Positions 28,296 to 36,089 of a stretch of DNA of 64,000 nt are shown here, in pieces (position 1 is the first letter of the stretch; every line of letters begins with the position of its first letter). The notes below the pieces were generated by a model, which was not told the DNA's origin, did not search any database, and saw only the letters and a program-made list of their open reading frames with translations. The position numbers were made by a program, and so were the translations under genes. Where the stretch lies: assembly GCF_010501055.1 (NCBI RefSeq), contig NZ_QVMO01000006.1, forward strand, positions 1-64,000, in the 5' to 3' direction. Origin of the DNA: Dysgonomonas sp. 521. GTDB taxonomy: Bacteria > Bacteroidota > Bacteroidia > Bacteroidales > Dysgonomonadaceae.

Positions 28296-30557
28296 ATGAA
28301 AAAAATCAGCTTAATAATAGGGTTGGCTTTGATCGCAAATGCAGGGTTTGCCAATGACGGAAAGCCTTTGTATAAAGACAAAAATGCCTCTGTAGAAGAA
28401 CGTGTAGAGGATTTGTTGAGCCGGATGACTTTAGAAGAAAAGATTCTGCAAATGCAGAATAAAGCGAACAGTAATATAGATGAGATAGAAAAGACATTCG
28501 AGGGGAAAAGTTATGGAACTACTCACGAAATGAGCAGATCGGCCCAAGAGTGTGCCAATATATATTACAACACACAAAAATATATGCTGGATAAAACCCG
28601 TCTGGGTATTCCTCTTCTTACAGCTGCCGAAGGTATTCAGGGTATTCTGCAAAATGAATGTACTCTTTTCCCCCATGCTATAGCTCAGGGTAGCACTTTC
28701 AATCCCGGATTGATACAGCGGATGACGGAAGCAGCCGGAGAAGAAGCAAGGATTATAGGCATACGCCAGGTATTATCTCCCGTGTTAGATATAGCACGGG
28801 AGCTACGCTGGGGGCGTGTCGAAGAAACCTTTGGAGAAGACCCGTATCTCATAGCCGAAATGGGGATAGGATTTGTAAAAGGCTATCAGAACAGAGGTGT
28901 TGCCTGTATGCCCAAACACTTCGTTGCTCACGGAACACCTGTAGGTGGACTAAACTGTGCTCATGTGAGTGGAGGAGAAAGAGAGTTGCGCAGCCTCTAT
29001 CTGTACCCTTTCCGCAGGGTAATAGAAGAAGCCAAACCTTTAGCCATAATGAGTGCTTATAGTGCCTACGATGGAGTGGCAACGTCGGGTTCCTCTTATT
29101 TTATGACCGAAATTCTTCGCGGAGAGTTGGGCTTCAACGGATATGTATATTCCGATTGGGGATCGGTAGAGCGTCTCAAAACGTTTCATTATGCAGCCGA
29201 GACAGCCGATGAGGCCGCACAGATGTCTGTGGAGGCTGGTGTAGACCTCAATGTGGATTGGACATATACCCTTCTGCCGGATTTGGTAAAGGATGGAAAA
29301 ATGGACGTGAAATATATAGATCAGGCTGTTCGCCGTATTCTTACAGTGAAATTTAAACTTGGGCTTTTTGACAATCCATTTGGCGAACCTCAAAAAGTGA
29401 AAGCCGAGGTGCGGAGTAAAGATAAAGTAGCATTGGCTAAAGAAATAGCCGACGAAAGTGCAATTTTATTGAAGAACGAAAACAATATTTTGCCCCTCGA
29501 TCTGAATAAATACAAGAAAATAGCAGTTGTAGGCCCTAATAGTAACCAGACAGTATTTGGCGATTATGCATGGACAAGCAGGGATACGAAAGAAGGAGTA
29601 ACCTTGTTTCAGGGTTTACAAAATGTAATTAAAAATAAGATTACCCTTCTGCAAGCCGATGGTTGTGACTGGTGGAGCCAAGATGAAAGTGATATAGACA
29701 AAGCTGTAGAACTAGTAAGAAATAGCGATATCGCAATTGTTGCAGTGGGGACGCGCAGTACCTTCTTAGGACGCTCTCCTAAATATTCGACAGCAGGTGA
29801 GGGTTTTGATCTCTCATCTCTCGATCTTCCCGGCAAGCAACAGAAGTTGCTGGAAGCTGTAAAATCCACAGGCAAACCAATCATAGTTGTCCTCATTGCC
29901 GGCAAGCCAATGGTAATGTCATGGGCTAAGGAACATGCAGATGCGGTTCTCGTTCAGTGGTACGGTGGAGAGCAGCAGGGCAATTCTATGGCAGACATAT
30001 TGGTGGGTAATGTCAATCCTTCGGGAAAACTGAATGTTTCCTTCCCCCGCAGTACAGGAAATACACCATGTTTTTATAATTATTATCCTACCGATCGCGA
30101 ACAACAATTCGATAGTGGAGGCTCTTACGAAGAGCCTAAAGGGCATTATATTTTTGAAAAGCCGTATGCACTATGGAACTTCGGCTATGGGTTGAGTTAT
30201 ACCGATTTCAGATTCAGCAATTGTACCCTGAACGATAGCATCTATAGTATAGATGATACAATAAAAGCTTCGATAGAAGTAGGAAATGTAGGGGAAATGG
30301 ACGGGAAAGAAGTTGTACAGCTATATGTAAAAGATAAGGTAAGTTCGGTGGCAACTCCGGTACAACAACTCAAAGCATTTAAAAAGGTATTTATCAAAAA
30401 AGGGGATGAGATGCGTATAGAGTTGGAAGTGCCGGTTTCTGAACTGGCCCTTTACGATGCAAAAATGAATAAAGTCGTAGAGCCCGGCCAATTTGAAATA
30501 CAAATAGGGAATTCTTCGGATAATATTATTTTTACGAAAATGATACATATTAAATAG
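28296..30557 (+). CDS. GH3 family beta-glycosidase
   Basis: A 753-residue retaining enzyme with a signal peptide (cleaved near NAGFAN). The TIM-barrel domain carries the nucleophile Asp287 in YVYSDWGSVERL and the substrate-binding KHFVAHG. The alpha/beta sandwich follows, and a fibronectin type III-like C-terminal domain is marked by EVVQLYVKD. GH3 enzymes of this length are usually beta-glucosidases or beta-xylosidases, and the sequence alone does not separate these. It is the last gene of a tight GH43-GH2-GH3 block. The 338-bp gap after it holds an inserted palindromic element. Confidence 0.92.
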   Translation: MKKISLIIGLALIANAGFANDGKPLYKDKNASVEERVEDLLSRMTLEEKILQMQNKANSNIDEIEKTFEGKSYGTTHEMSRSAQECANIYYNTQKYMLDKTRLGIPLLTAAEGIQGILQNECTLFPHAIAQGSTFNPGLIQRMTEAAGEEARIIGIRQVLSPVLDIARELRWGRVEETFGEDPYLIAEMGIGFVKGYQNRGVACMPKHFVAHGTPVGGLNCAHVSGGERELRSLYLYPFRRVIEEAKPLAIMSAYSAYDGVATSGSSYFMTEILRGELGFNGYVYSDWGSVERLKTFHYAAETADEAAQMSVEAGVDLNVDWTYTLLPDLVKDGKMDVKYIDQAVRRILTVKFKLGLFDNPFGEPQKVKAEVRSKDKVALAKEIADESAILLKNENNILPLDLNKYKKIAVVGPNSNQTVFGDYAWTSRDTKEGVTLFQGLQNVIKNKITLLQADGCDWWSQDESDIDKAVELVRNSDIAIVAVGTRSTFLGRSPKYSTAGEGFDLSSLDLPGKQQKLLEAVKSTGKPIIVVLIAGKPMVMSWAKEHADAVLVQWYGGEQQGNSMADILVGNVNPSGKLNVSFPRSTGNTPCFYNYYPTDREQQFDSGGSYEEPKGHYIFEKPYALWNFGYGLSYTDFRFSNCTLNDSIYSIDDTIKASIEVGNVGEMDGKEVVQLYVKDKVSSVATPVQQLKAFKKVFIKKGDEMRIELEVPVSELALYDAKMNKVVEPGQFEIQIGNSSDNIIFTKMIHIK

Positions 30558-30598
30558 GATTTGTATTACAAAGATGGCTTAAGTTCTAAAAGAGATAA

Positions 30599-30890
30599 TT
30601 ATAAAAGATATTTTAGTACATGACAAAAAATAATATTCAATATGAAAATTGTTGATAATAAACAGATTGCCTGAAAGGCAATATTTTCATAACCGTATGT
30701 AAGCGTAGCGCAACATGCGGACGAAAAGGCAAAAAGCTACTTGCCTGAAAGGCAAGACAATGTGTTGTCCTGTCTTTCAGACAGTAGTTTCTGTATGTTG
30801 CAATCTCCGCAGGTCGATGACCTACGGTTATGAAAATCAGGCTTTTCAAGCCAGTGTCAATATTTTTTGTCATGTACTTATAAAAGATAT
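30599..30890. mobile_element. MITE-like element with 17-bp TIRs and 13-bp flanking direct repeat
   Basis: The perfect inverted repeats GTACATGACAAAAAATA (30616-30632) and its complement (30861-30877) bound a structured segment. Identical 13-bp direct repeats TTATAAAAGATAT flank it at 30599-30611 and 30878-30890. Inside are ATTGCCTGAAAGGCAAT, CTTGCCTGAAAGGCAAG and an ATTTTCATAACCGTA inverted pair. No transposase is encoded. If the direct repeat is a target duplication, removing the element restores a normal 59-bp operon spacer between the GH3 gene and the next lipoprotein gene. Small frames inside are not genes. Confidence 0.75.
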
Positions 30891-30895
30891 AGGCT

Positions 30896-32896
30896 ATGAA
30901 GGTATTTAATTTAAGTTTGGTGGTATTATTGTGTGTCGTTTTCTTTTCATGTGGAGACTCTTCTGTTTCTACAGGAAAATGGAAAGCAAGTTATGACCTT
31001 GATAAGAAAAGTGTAAATATTGATAAGGAGGCAAAGCCTGTATTCAATAATATTTATGCTTCTTATAAATTAGGTGATAAACTGATAACGACAAAAGATT
31101 ACGGCAAAAATTCAGTAAAAGTAAACAACCTTTCTGACAAGTTTGGAAAATCATCTGTATTACAGATAACATATTCAGAGAAGGATTTACCTACGCTGGT
31201 TCAGTCATTTTACATATATCCGGATAAGGATTATGTCTTAACAGAATTTACATTGCAAAGTTCTGATGATATTTCATCCGATTATATGGCTCCTGTAAAT
31301 ATAGATAATGCAGGACAAATATTAGGTGCAGGTGATAATCGTGCATTATTTATCCCTTTCGATAACGATTGCTGGGTAAGATATCAATCACATCCACTTG
31401 CTTTTGACAATCTTAGAAGTTATGAGGTAACATCGATTTTTAACAATGATAGCCGCAACGGTTTGGTTGTCGGTTCGATAGAACATGACAACTGGAAAAC
31501 AGGCATAGATATCGGTAAAAGTACCAAAGATAATATCGGCTCGTTAACCTGCTTCGGTGGTGTTGCAGATTCCTTGACCCGCGACTCAAAACAACATGGG
31601 GCACTCATCGGTAAAATGATAAAATCACCTAAAATCCTTATCGGATATTTTAATGACTGGCGGGATGGCCTTGAAGAATACGGACGTGCGAATGCTACAA
31701 TAGCACCTCCAAAGGCTTGGGACAAGGCGATTCCTTTCGGTTGGAATAGTTGGGGCGTACTTCAGTTTCGTCTGACATATACCAAAGCCCTTGAGGTATC
31801 CGATTACTTCAAAGAGAACCTGCAAAACAATAATTTTGTAAATGCAGACAAAACGGTTTTCATTGGGCTCGATTCCGGTTGGAATAAGTTTACGGAAGAG
31901 GAACTAAAAGCTTATGTACAGAAATGTAAGGATAACGGGCAGGTAGCCGGAATATACTGGACACCTTTTACTGACTGGGGGAAGAATCCGGAACGTACAG
32001 TAGAGGATGTTGCCGAATATAAATATAAAGATATATATATTTATGCAAACGGAAAGCCCCAACAACTGGATGGAGCATTTGCTGTAGACCCTACGCATCC
32101 GGCAATAGAACAGCAAATGAAGGTGAAGTCCGAGCTGTTTCGCCGTTGTGGATTCGAATATGTGAAAATGGATTTTATGACACATGGCGCTATGGAAGGC
32201 GATAAATGGTATAAGAAAGATATACAGACAGGCGTACAGGCGTATAACTATGGCATGGAATTGCTGAATAAGTATTTCGGTGATATGTACCTTAATCTTT
32301 CTATTTCGCCTACATTTCCTTCCCAGTATGCGCAGTCGCGCCGTATAGCCTGCGATGCGTGGAACAAAATAAAGGATACCGAATATACCATGAATGCTGT
32401 TTCGTATGGCTGGTGGATAGACAATGTATATCAGTATAACGATGCAGACCATATTGTATTGCAAGAGGCTACCGATGGCGAAAACAGGGCGAGGGTAACT
32501 TCTGCTGTTATTACAGGATTGTATATTGCAGGGGATGACTTTAGTAATGGCGGTTCGAAGGAAGGTAAAGTGAAAGCAATGAAATACCTTACCAATACTG
32601 AGGTAAACGCAATAGCTACAGGACGCTCTTTCCGTCCGGTAGAAGGGAATGGAGCGAAGTCGGAAAACCAGTTTATGCGTAAAGATGCGGATGGTAATTT
32701 ATATTATGTTATCTTCAATTATTCGGAAGAAAATATAACGATGAATATACCTTTCGAACGCATAGGATTAGATACGGCAATTAGCTATAAGGCTAAAGAG
32801 TTATGGAGCGGAGATAATATCGATTTAAAATCGTCTCTTACTATTCCAGCTAAGGATGTTACCTTGATTAAGATATCAGAAGTTAGAGACCAGTGA
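30896..32896 (+). CDS. Clan GH-D alpha-galactosidase-like lipoprotein (second copy)
   Basis: A 666-residue predicted lipoprotein (lipobox FFSC, Cys20). It has the same architecture as the gene at 19387: beta-sandwich N-terminus, then a barrel with FGWNSWGVLQFRLTY. The probable nucleophile is Asp426 in YVKMDFMTHG and the probable acid/base is Asp487 in RIACDAWNKI. The shared text with its paralogue (for example IYAxGKP and TFPSQYxxSxRI) shows common descent, but the two have diverged well. The ATG lies 5 bp beyond the direct repeat of the MITE-like element, so its ribosome-binding region is formed by the element border. Exact specificity is unknown. Confidence 0.75.
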   Translation: MKVFNLSLVVLLCVVFFSCGDSSVSTGKWKASYDLDKKSVNIDKEAKPVFNNIYASYKLGDKLITTKDYGKNSVKVNNLSDKFGKSSVLQITYSEKDLPTLVQSFYIYPDKDYVLTEFTLQSSDDISSDYMAPVNIDNAGQILGAGDNRALFIPFDNDCWVRYQSHPLAFDNLRSYEVTSIFNNDSRNGLVVGSIEHDNWKTGIDIGKSTKDNIGSLTCFGGVADSLTRDSKQHGALIGKMIKSPKILIGYFNDWRDGLEEYGRANATIAPPKAWDKAIPFGWNSWGVLQFRLTYTKALEVSDYFKENLQNNNFVNADKTVFIGLDSGWNKFTEEELKAYVQKCKDNGQVAGIYWTPFTDWGKNPERTVEDVAEYKYKDIYIYANGKPQQLDGAFAVDPTHPAIEQQMKVKSELFRRCGFEYVKMDFMTHGAMEGDKWYKKDIQTGVQAYNYGMELLNKYFGDMYLNLSISPTFPSQYAQSRRIACDAWNKIKDTEYTMNAVSYGWWIDNVYQYNDADHIVLQEATDGENRARVTSAVITGLYIAGDDFSNGGSKEGKVKAMKYLTNTEVNAIATGRSFRPVEGNGAKSENQFMRKDADGNLYYVIFNYSEENITMNIPFERIGLDTAISYKAKELWSGDNIDLKSSLTIPAKDVTLIKISEVRDQ

Positions 32897-32956
32897 AAGA
32901 ATTATCACATTCCTAAAAATTTATCTATTAGGGTTTAAGTAATGGAAAGTATTTAT

Positions 32957-33098
32957 TGCAACATAATTTTCGTTCCTGTCATGCTGACGACAGGAAGCAT
33001 CTCTTGTCTCTTTCCTCCTTTGAGGAACGAGATCCTTCGTGCCTCAGAAACAGCGTTCGACGGAACGAAGTGTAGTCAATGACAAAGAGAATGTTGCA
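32957..33098. repeat. Interspersed palindromic repeat, family 'gtcattctgag' (copy 2, reversed)
   Basis: The outer arms TGCAACAT (32957-32964) and ATGTTGCA (33091-33098) bound a segment whose minus strand reads CTCTTTGTCATTG... GCACGAAGGATCTCG... AGAGATGC... AGCATGACAGGAACG. This parallels copy 1 at 23909-24059 block by block, with a longer middle. No coding potential was seen. Confidence 0.6.
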
Positions 33099-33151
33099 TT
33101 AATTATTATTGATTACTTATATTCCATAAGATTATATATATTATTTTCTGT

Positions 33152-33284
33152 GTTTTAATTGCCTCCAGCTTTAGCTGGGGGATCAATGAATAAGATAATA
33201 AAAGGCTTTAGCCAAAACAGTTTCGACTAAAGTCGATTCCTTTTTCAATATTATTCACGACTTGAAAGTCGTGGCAATTAAAAC
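33152..33284. repeat. Palindromic element with 12-bp perfect TIRs
   Basis: GTTTTAATTGCC (33152-33163) is perfectly inverted at 33273-33284. Between them are at least three short hairpins: CCAGCTTTAGCTGG (33165-33178), CGACTAAAGTCG and ACGACTTGAAAGTCGT. The layout suggests an RNA with a closing stem and several arms, or a MITE-like repeat. The rest of the 543-bp spacer (33285-33439) is AT-rich. It carries a tandem 9-bp repeat GTCACTTTT at 33388-33396 and 33397-33405, about 35 bp before the GH95 start codon. Confidence 0.65.
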
Positions 33285-33439
33285 CCCTGAAAACATGTAT
33301 CTTATTCTTTTATTGAATATAAACTCTATTATATAGCATATTGTTTTTACAGAGAAAAAGGTAACAATGTATATAATCTAAAAAGGTGTCACTTTTGTCA
33401 CTTTTTAACAATTGAACATAAATTATTAGTATATAACCC

Positions 33440-35851
33440 ATGAACAACAAATATTCTTTATTAACCATCTTGATTATCGCTTTATTCGCAGCGAATATTC
33501 AGAGCATTGTATCTCAGAATCACCAGTCTTATAAACTGTGGTACGAACAGCCTGCTGACCAATGGATGAAATCTGTTCCGTTAGGTAATGGCCGTATAGG
33601 GGCTATGGTGTTTGGCGGAGTTGAAACAGAGACTGTTGCACTGAATGAGGTAACGATGTGGTCGGGACAACCTGATAAGTTTCAGGAACGCCCGGTAGGC
33701 AAGGAGATGCTGAACGATATACGGCAGCTTTTCTTTGATGGAAAGTACAGTGAAGGAAACCGTGTAGTATCCGAATTTATGGCAGGTGTACCACATTCCT
33801 TCGGTTCACATGTTCCGGCTGGCGATTTGAAAATGAAATTTTATTATCCTGCAGGAAGTGTTTCAAATTACAAGAGGGAGTTAAGCCTTGATAATGCGAT
33901 AAATACGGTGATATATAAAGTCGGGAATGTAGAATATACACGGGAATATTTTTGCAGTAATCCCGATGATGCGCTTATTATCCGTCTGACTGCCAGTAAA
34001 TCCAAAGCCTTAAAATTCGATATTTCCTTGGATATGCTACGTGAATCGGTTTTCGATACTACAAACAATAGCATCGAGTTTTCAGGTAAAGTTTCTTTCC
34101 CGAAACAAGGCCCGGGCGGGGTAAACTTTATGGGAAAAGTATCTGTCAGAGCTAAAGATGGAAAGGTCTCGGCTGCAAAAGATAAAATCAGTATAGATGG
34201 TGCAACTTCTGTAACTATTGTTCTTGATTTAAGAACAGATTTTGATAATAAACAATATAAAGAAGATTGTATTAAGACAGTTGGCAAAGTTCTGGCTCAG
34301 GAATATACAGCTTTAAGGAATAAACATGTAAAGGATTACTCCACTCTTTATAAAAGAGTCGACCTGTTTTTAGGAAAGAGCGATTTCGATAATCTGGCTA
34401 CTGATAAAAGATGGGAACGTGTAAAAGCAGGAAACAACGATATTGGCCTGGATGCTTTATTCTTCCAGTATGCCCGTTATTTACAGATTGCCGCTTCGCG
34501 TGAAAATTCTCCGTTACCAGCAAACTTGCAGGGCTTATGGAACGATAACCTTGCCTGCAATATGGGATGGACGAATGACTATCATCTGGATATCAACACA
34601 CAGCAGAATTACTGGCTGTCGAATATTGGTAACCTGCATGAAACGAATGTTCCTTTGTTCGATTACATCAAAGACCTTTCGGTTCATGGTCAGAAAACAG
34701 CAGAAAACACATACGGAGCCAGAGGATGGCTTGCAAATACGGTAGCCAATGTATGGGGATATACAGCATCGGGGCAAGGTGTCAACTGGGGCTTGTTCCC
34801 ACTTGCCGGAACTTGGATAGCATCCCACTTGTGGACGCACTACAATTATACACTGGATAAGGATTTCTTAAAGAATAAGGCATACCCGATTCTGAAAAGC
34901 AATGCCGAATTCCTGATTGACTATATGGTACAAGACCCTAAGACGGGGTATCTGATGACAGGCCCGAGTACTTCTCCCGAGAATGCCTTCAGTTACAACG
35001 GAGAGGTTTTGTCAATATCTATGATGCCGGCTTGCGACAGGCAGCTTGTCTACGAAGCATTTACTTCATGTATTGCCGCTTCGGAAATACTTGGTGTAGA
35101 TGCCTCATTCCGTGAAGAGATGAAAGTTGCATTGAAGAAGCTTCCGCCTATTATGATAGGGAAAAACGGAGGCATACAGGAATGGTTTGAGGACTTTGAC
35201 GAAGCACAGCCGAACCACCGCCATACTACGCATCTGCTGGCATTGTATCCATTCTCACAGATTTCGGCTGTAAAGACTCCTGAGTTGGCTGCTGCTGCCC
35301 GCAAGACAATAGAACTCCGACTGGCTGCACCCGGCTGGGAAGATGTAGAGTGGAGCCGTGCCAATATGATCTGCCTGTATGCACGCCTGTTTGATGCACA
35401 AAAAGCATATGAAAGTGTGGTACAGTTGCAACGCGAATTTACACGCGAAAACCTATTAACCATTTCGCCTGAGGGTATTGCCGGAGCACCTTACGATATA
35501 TTCATATATGATGGTAACGAGGCCGGGGGCGCGGGTATTGCCGAAATGCTTATCCAGAGCCACGAAGGATATATCGAATTCCTACCCGCTCTACCACAGC
35601 AATGGAACACAGGATATTTCAAAGGATTGTGTGTGAGAGGAGGAGCTGAGATTGACCTGAGTTGGAAAGACAGTAAAGTGGAGAAAGCCTTAGTGAAAGC
35701 CACAATAGCTAATAGTTTCTCCATCAAGTTACCGAAAAATATGACCTCCGTTCGATTCCTTAAAAGTGGAAAGAGAATAGACTTACAACCTAATGCCGAC
35801 GGAGTGATTGTGTTTAGCCTGAATAAGGGGGAGACATTAGAGATAGGATAA
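33440..35851 (+). CDS. GH95 alpha-L-fucosidase / alpha-L-galactosidase
   Basis: An 803-residue inverting enzyme with a signal peptide. The N-terminal super-sandwich domain has PLGNGRIGAMVFGGV and LNEVTMWSGQP. The (alpha/alpha)6 barrel carries the conserved asparagines Asn386 and Asn390 in HLDINTQQNYW, the probable general acid Glu514 in STSPENAF, and Asp691 in YDGNEAGGAGIAEM. GH95 enzymes remove alpha-1,2-linked L-fucose or, in a subgroup, L-galactose from plant cell-wall side chains. The segment after Asp691 differs from the usual DGNFGG/AT form. It probably ends the HTCS-controlled locus, although 543 bp of repeat-rich spacer precedes it and it may have its own promoter. Confidence 0.93.
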   Translation: MNNKYSLLTILIIALFAANIQSIVSQNHQSYKLWYEQPADQWMKSVPLGNGRIGAMVFGGVETETVALNEVTMWSGQPDKFQERPVGKEMLNDIRQLFFDGKYSEGNRVVSEFMAGVPHSFGSHVPAGDLKMKFYYPAGSVSNYKRELSLDNAINTVIYKVGNVEYTREYFCSNPDDALIIRLTASKSKALKFDISLDMLRESVFDTTNNSIEFSGKVSFPKQGPGGVNFMGKVSVRAKDGKVSAAKDKISIDGATSVTIVLDLRTDFDNKQYKEDCIKTVGKVLAQEYTALRNKHVKDYSTLYKRVDLFLGKSDFDNLATDKRWERVKAGNNDIGLDALFFQYARYLQIAASRENSPLPANLQGLWNDNLACNMGWTNDYHLDINTQQNYWLSNIGNLHETNVPLFDYIKDLSVHGQKTAENTYGARGWLANTVANVWGYTASGQGVNWGLFPLAGTWIASHLWTHYNYTLDKDFLKNKAYPILKSNAEFLIDYMVQDPKTGYLMTGPSTSPENAFSYNGEVLSISMMPACDRQLVYEAFTSCIAASEILGVDASFREEMKVALKKLPPIMIGKNGGIQEWFEDFDEAQPNHRHTTHLLALYPFSQISAVKTPELAAAARKTIELRLAAPGWEDVEWSRANMICLYARLFDAQKAYESVVQLQREFTRENLLTISPEGIAGAPYDIFIYDGNEAGGAGIAEMLIQSHEGYIEFLPALPQQWNTGYFKGLCVRGGAEIDLSWKDSKVEKALVKATIANSFSIKLPKNMTSVRFLKSGKRIDLQPNADGVIVFSLNKGETLEIG

Positions 35852-35913
35852 AGAATTTAAATAGCTGAGTATTAAGGGTGTTTTTGTAAAATGTGGAATC
35901 CTTTAAAAATATC

Positions 35914-35987
35914 GCGGAAGTAGCTCAGACGAAAGAGCGCCGGCCTACCACGCCGGAGGTCGCGGGTTTTAAGTCCCGTCTTCCGCT
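35914..35987 (+). tRNA. Noncanonical tRNA-Gly-like gene, anticodon ACC
   Basis: All four arms fold: acceptor GCGGAAG/CTTCCGC (7 of 7), D-stem GCTC/GAGC, anticodon stem CCGGC/GCCGG with loop CTACCAC, and T-stem GCGGG/CCCGT. The anticodon is ACC (35947-35949). Glycine identity elements G1-C72, C2-G71, C35, C36 and discriminator T73 are present. U8-A14, G15-C48 and U54-A58 partners are kept. However, position 19 is A and position 56 is T instead of the near-universal G19-C56, and the T-loop has eight bases (TTTTAAGT). CCA is not encoded. It is either a specialised tRNA or a decaying copy. Confidence 0.75.
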
Positions 35988-36047
35988 CTGCTGGAAAGAT
36001 AGAAGCCTGTTAGTCTATTTCAGTATGGGATAAACAGAATAAAAAAG

Positions 36048-36081
36048 ACAGCTGTCTGAAAATACACTTACAGACAGCTGT
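36048..36081 (-). terminator. Intrinsic terminator of the nucleoside kinase gene
   Basis: A perfect 11-bp stem (36048-36058 with 36071-36081, ACAGCTGTCTG) with a 12-nt loop is followed on the minus strand by a run of T residues (CTTTTTT). It begins 8 bp past the kinase stop codon. Confidence 0.9.
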
Positions 36082-36089
36082 TTAATCTC

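Noticed and set aside
30637-30909. Small frames on both strands upstream of the second clan GH-D gene
   Set aside because: They are mirror products of the palindromic MITE-like element.
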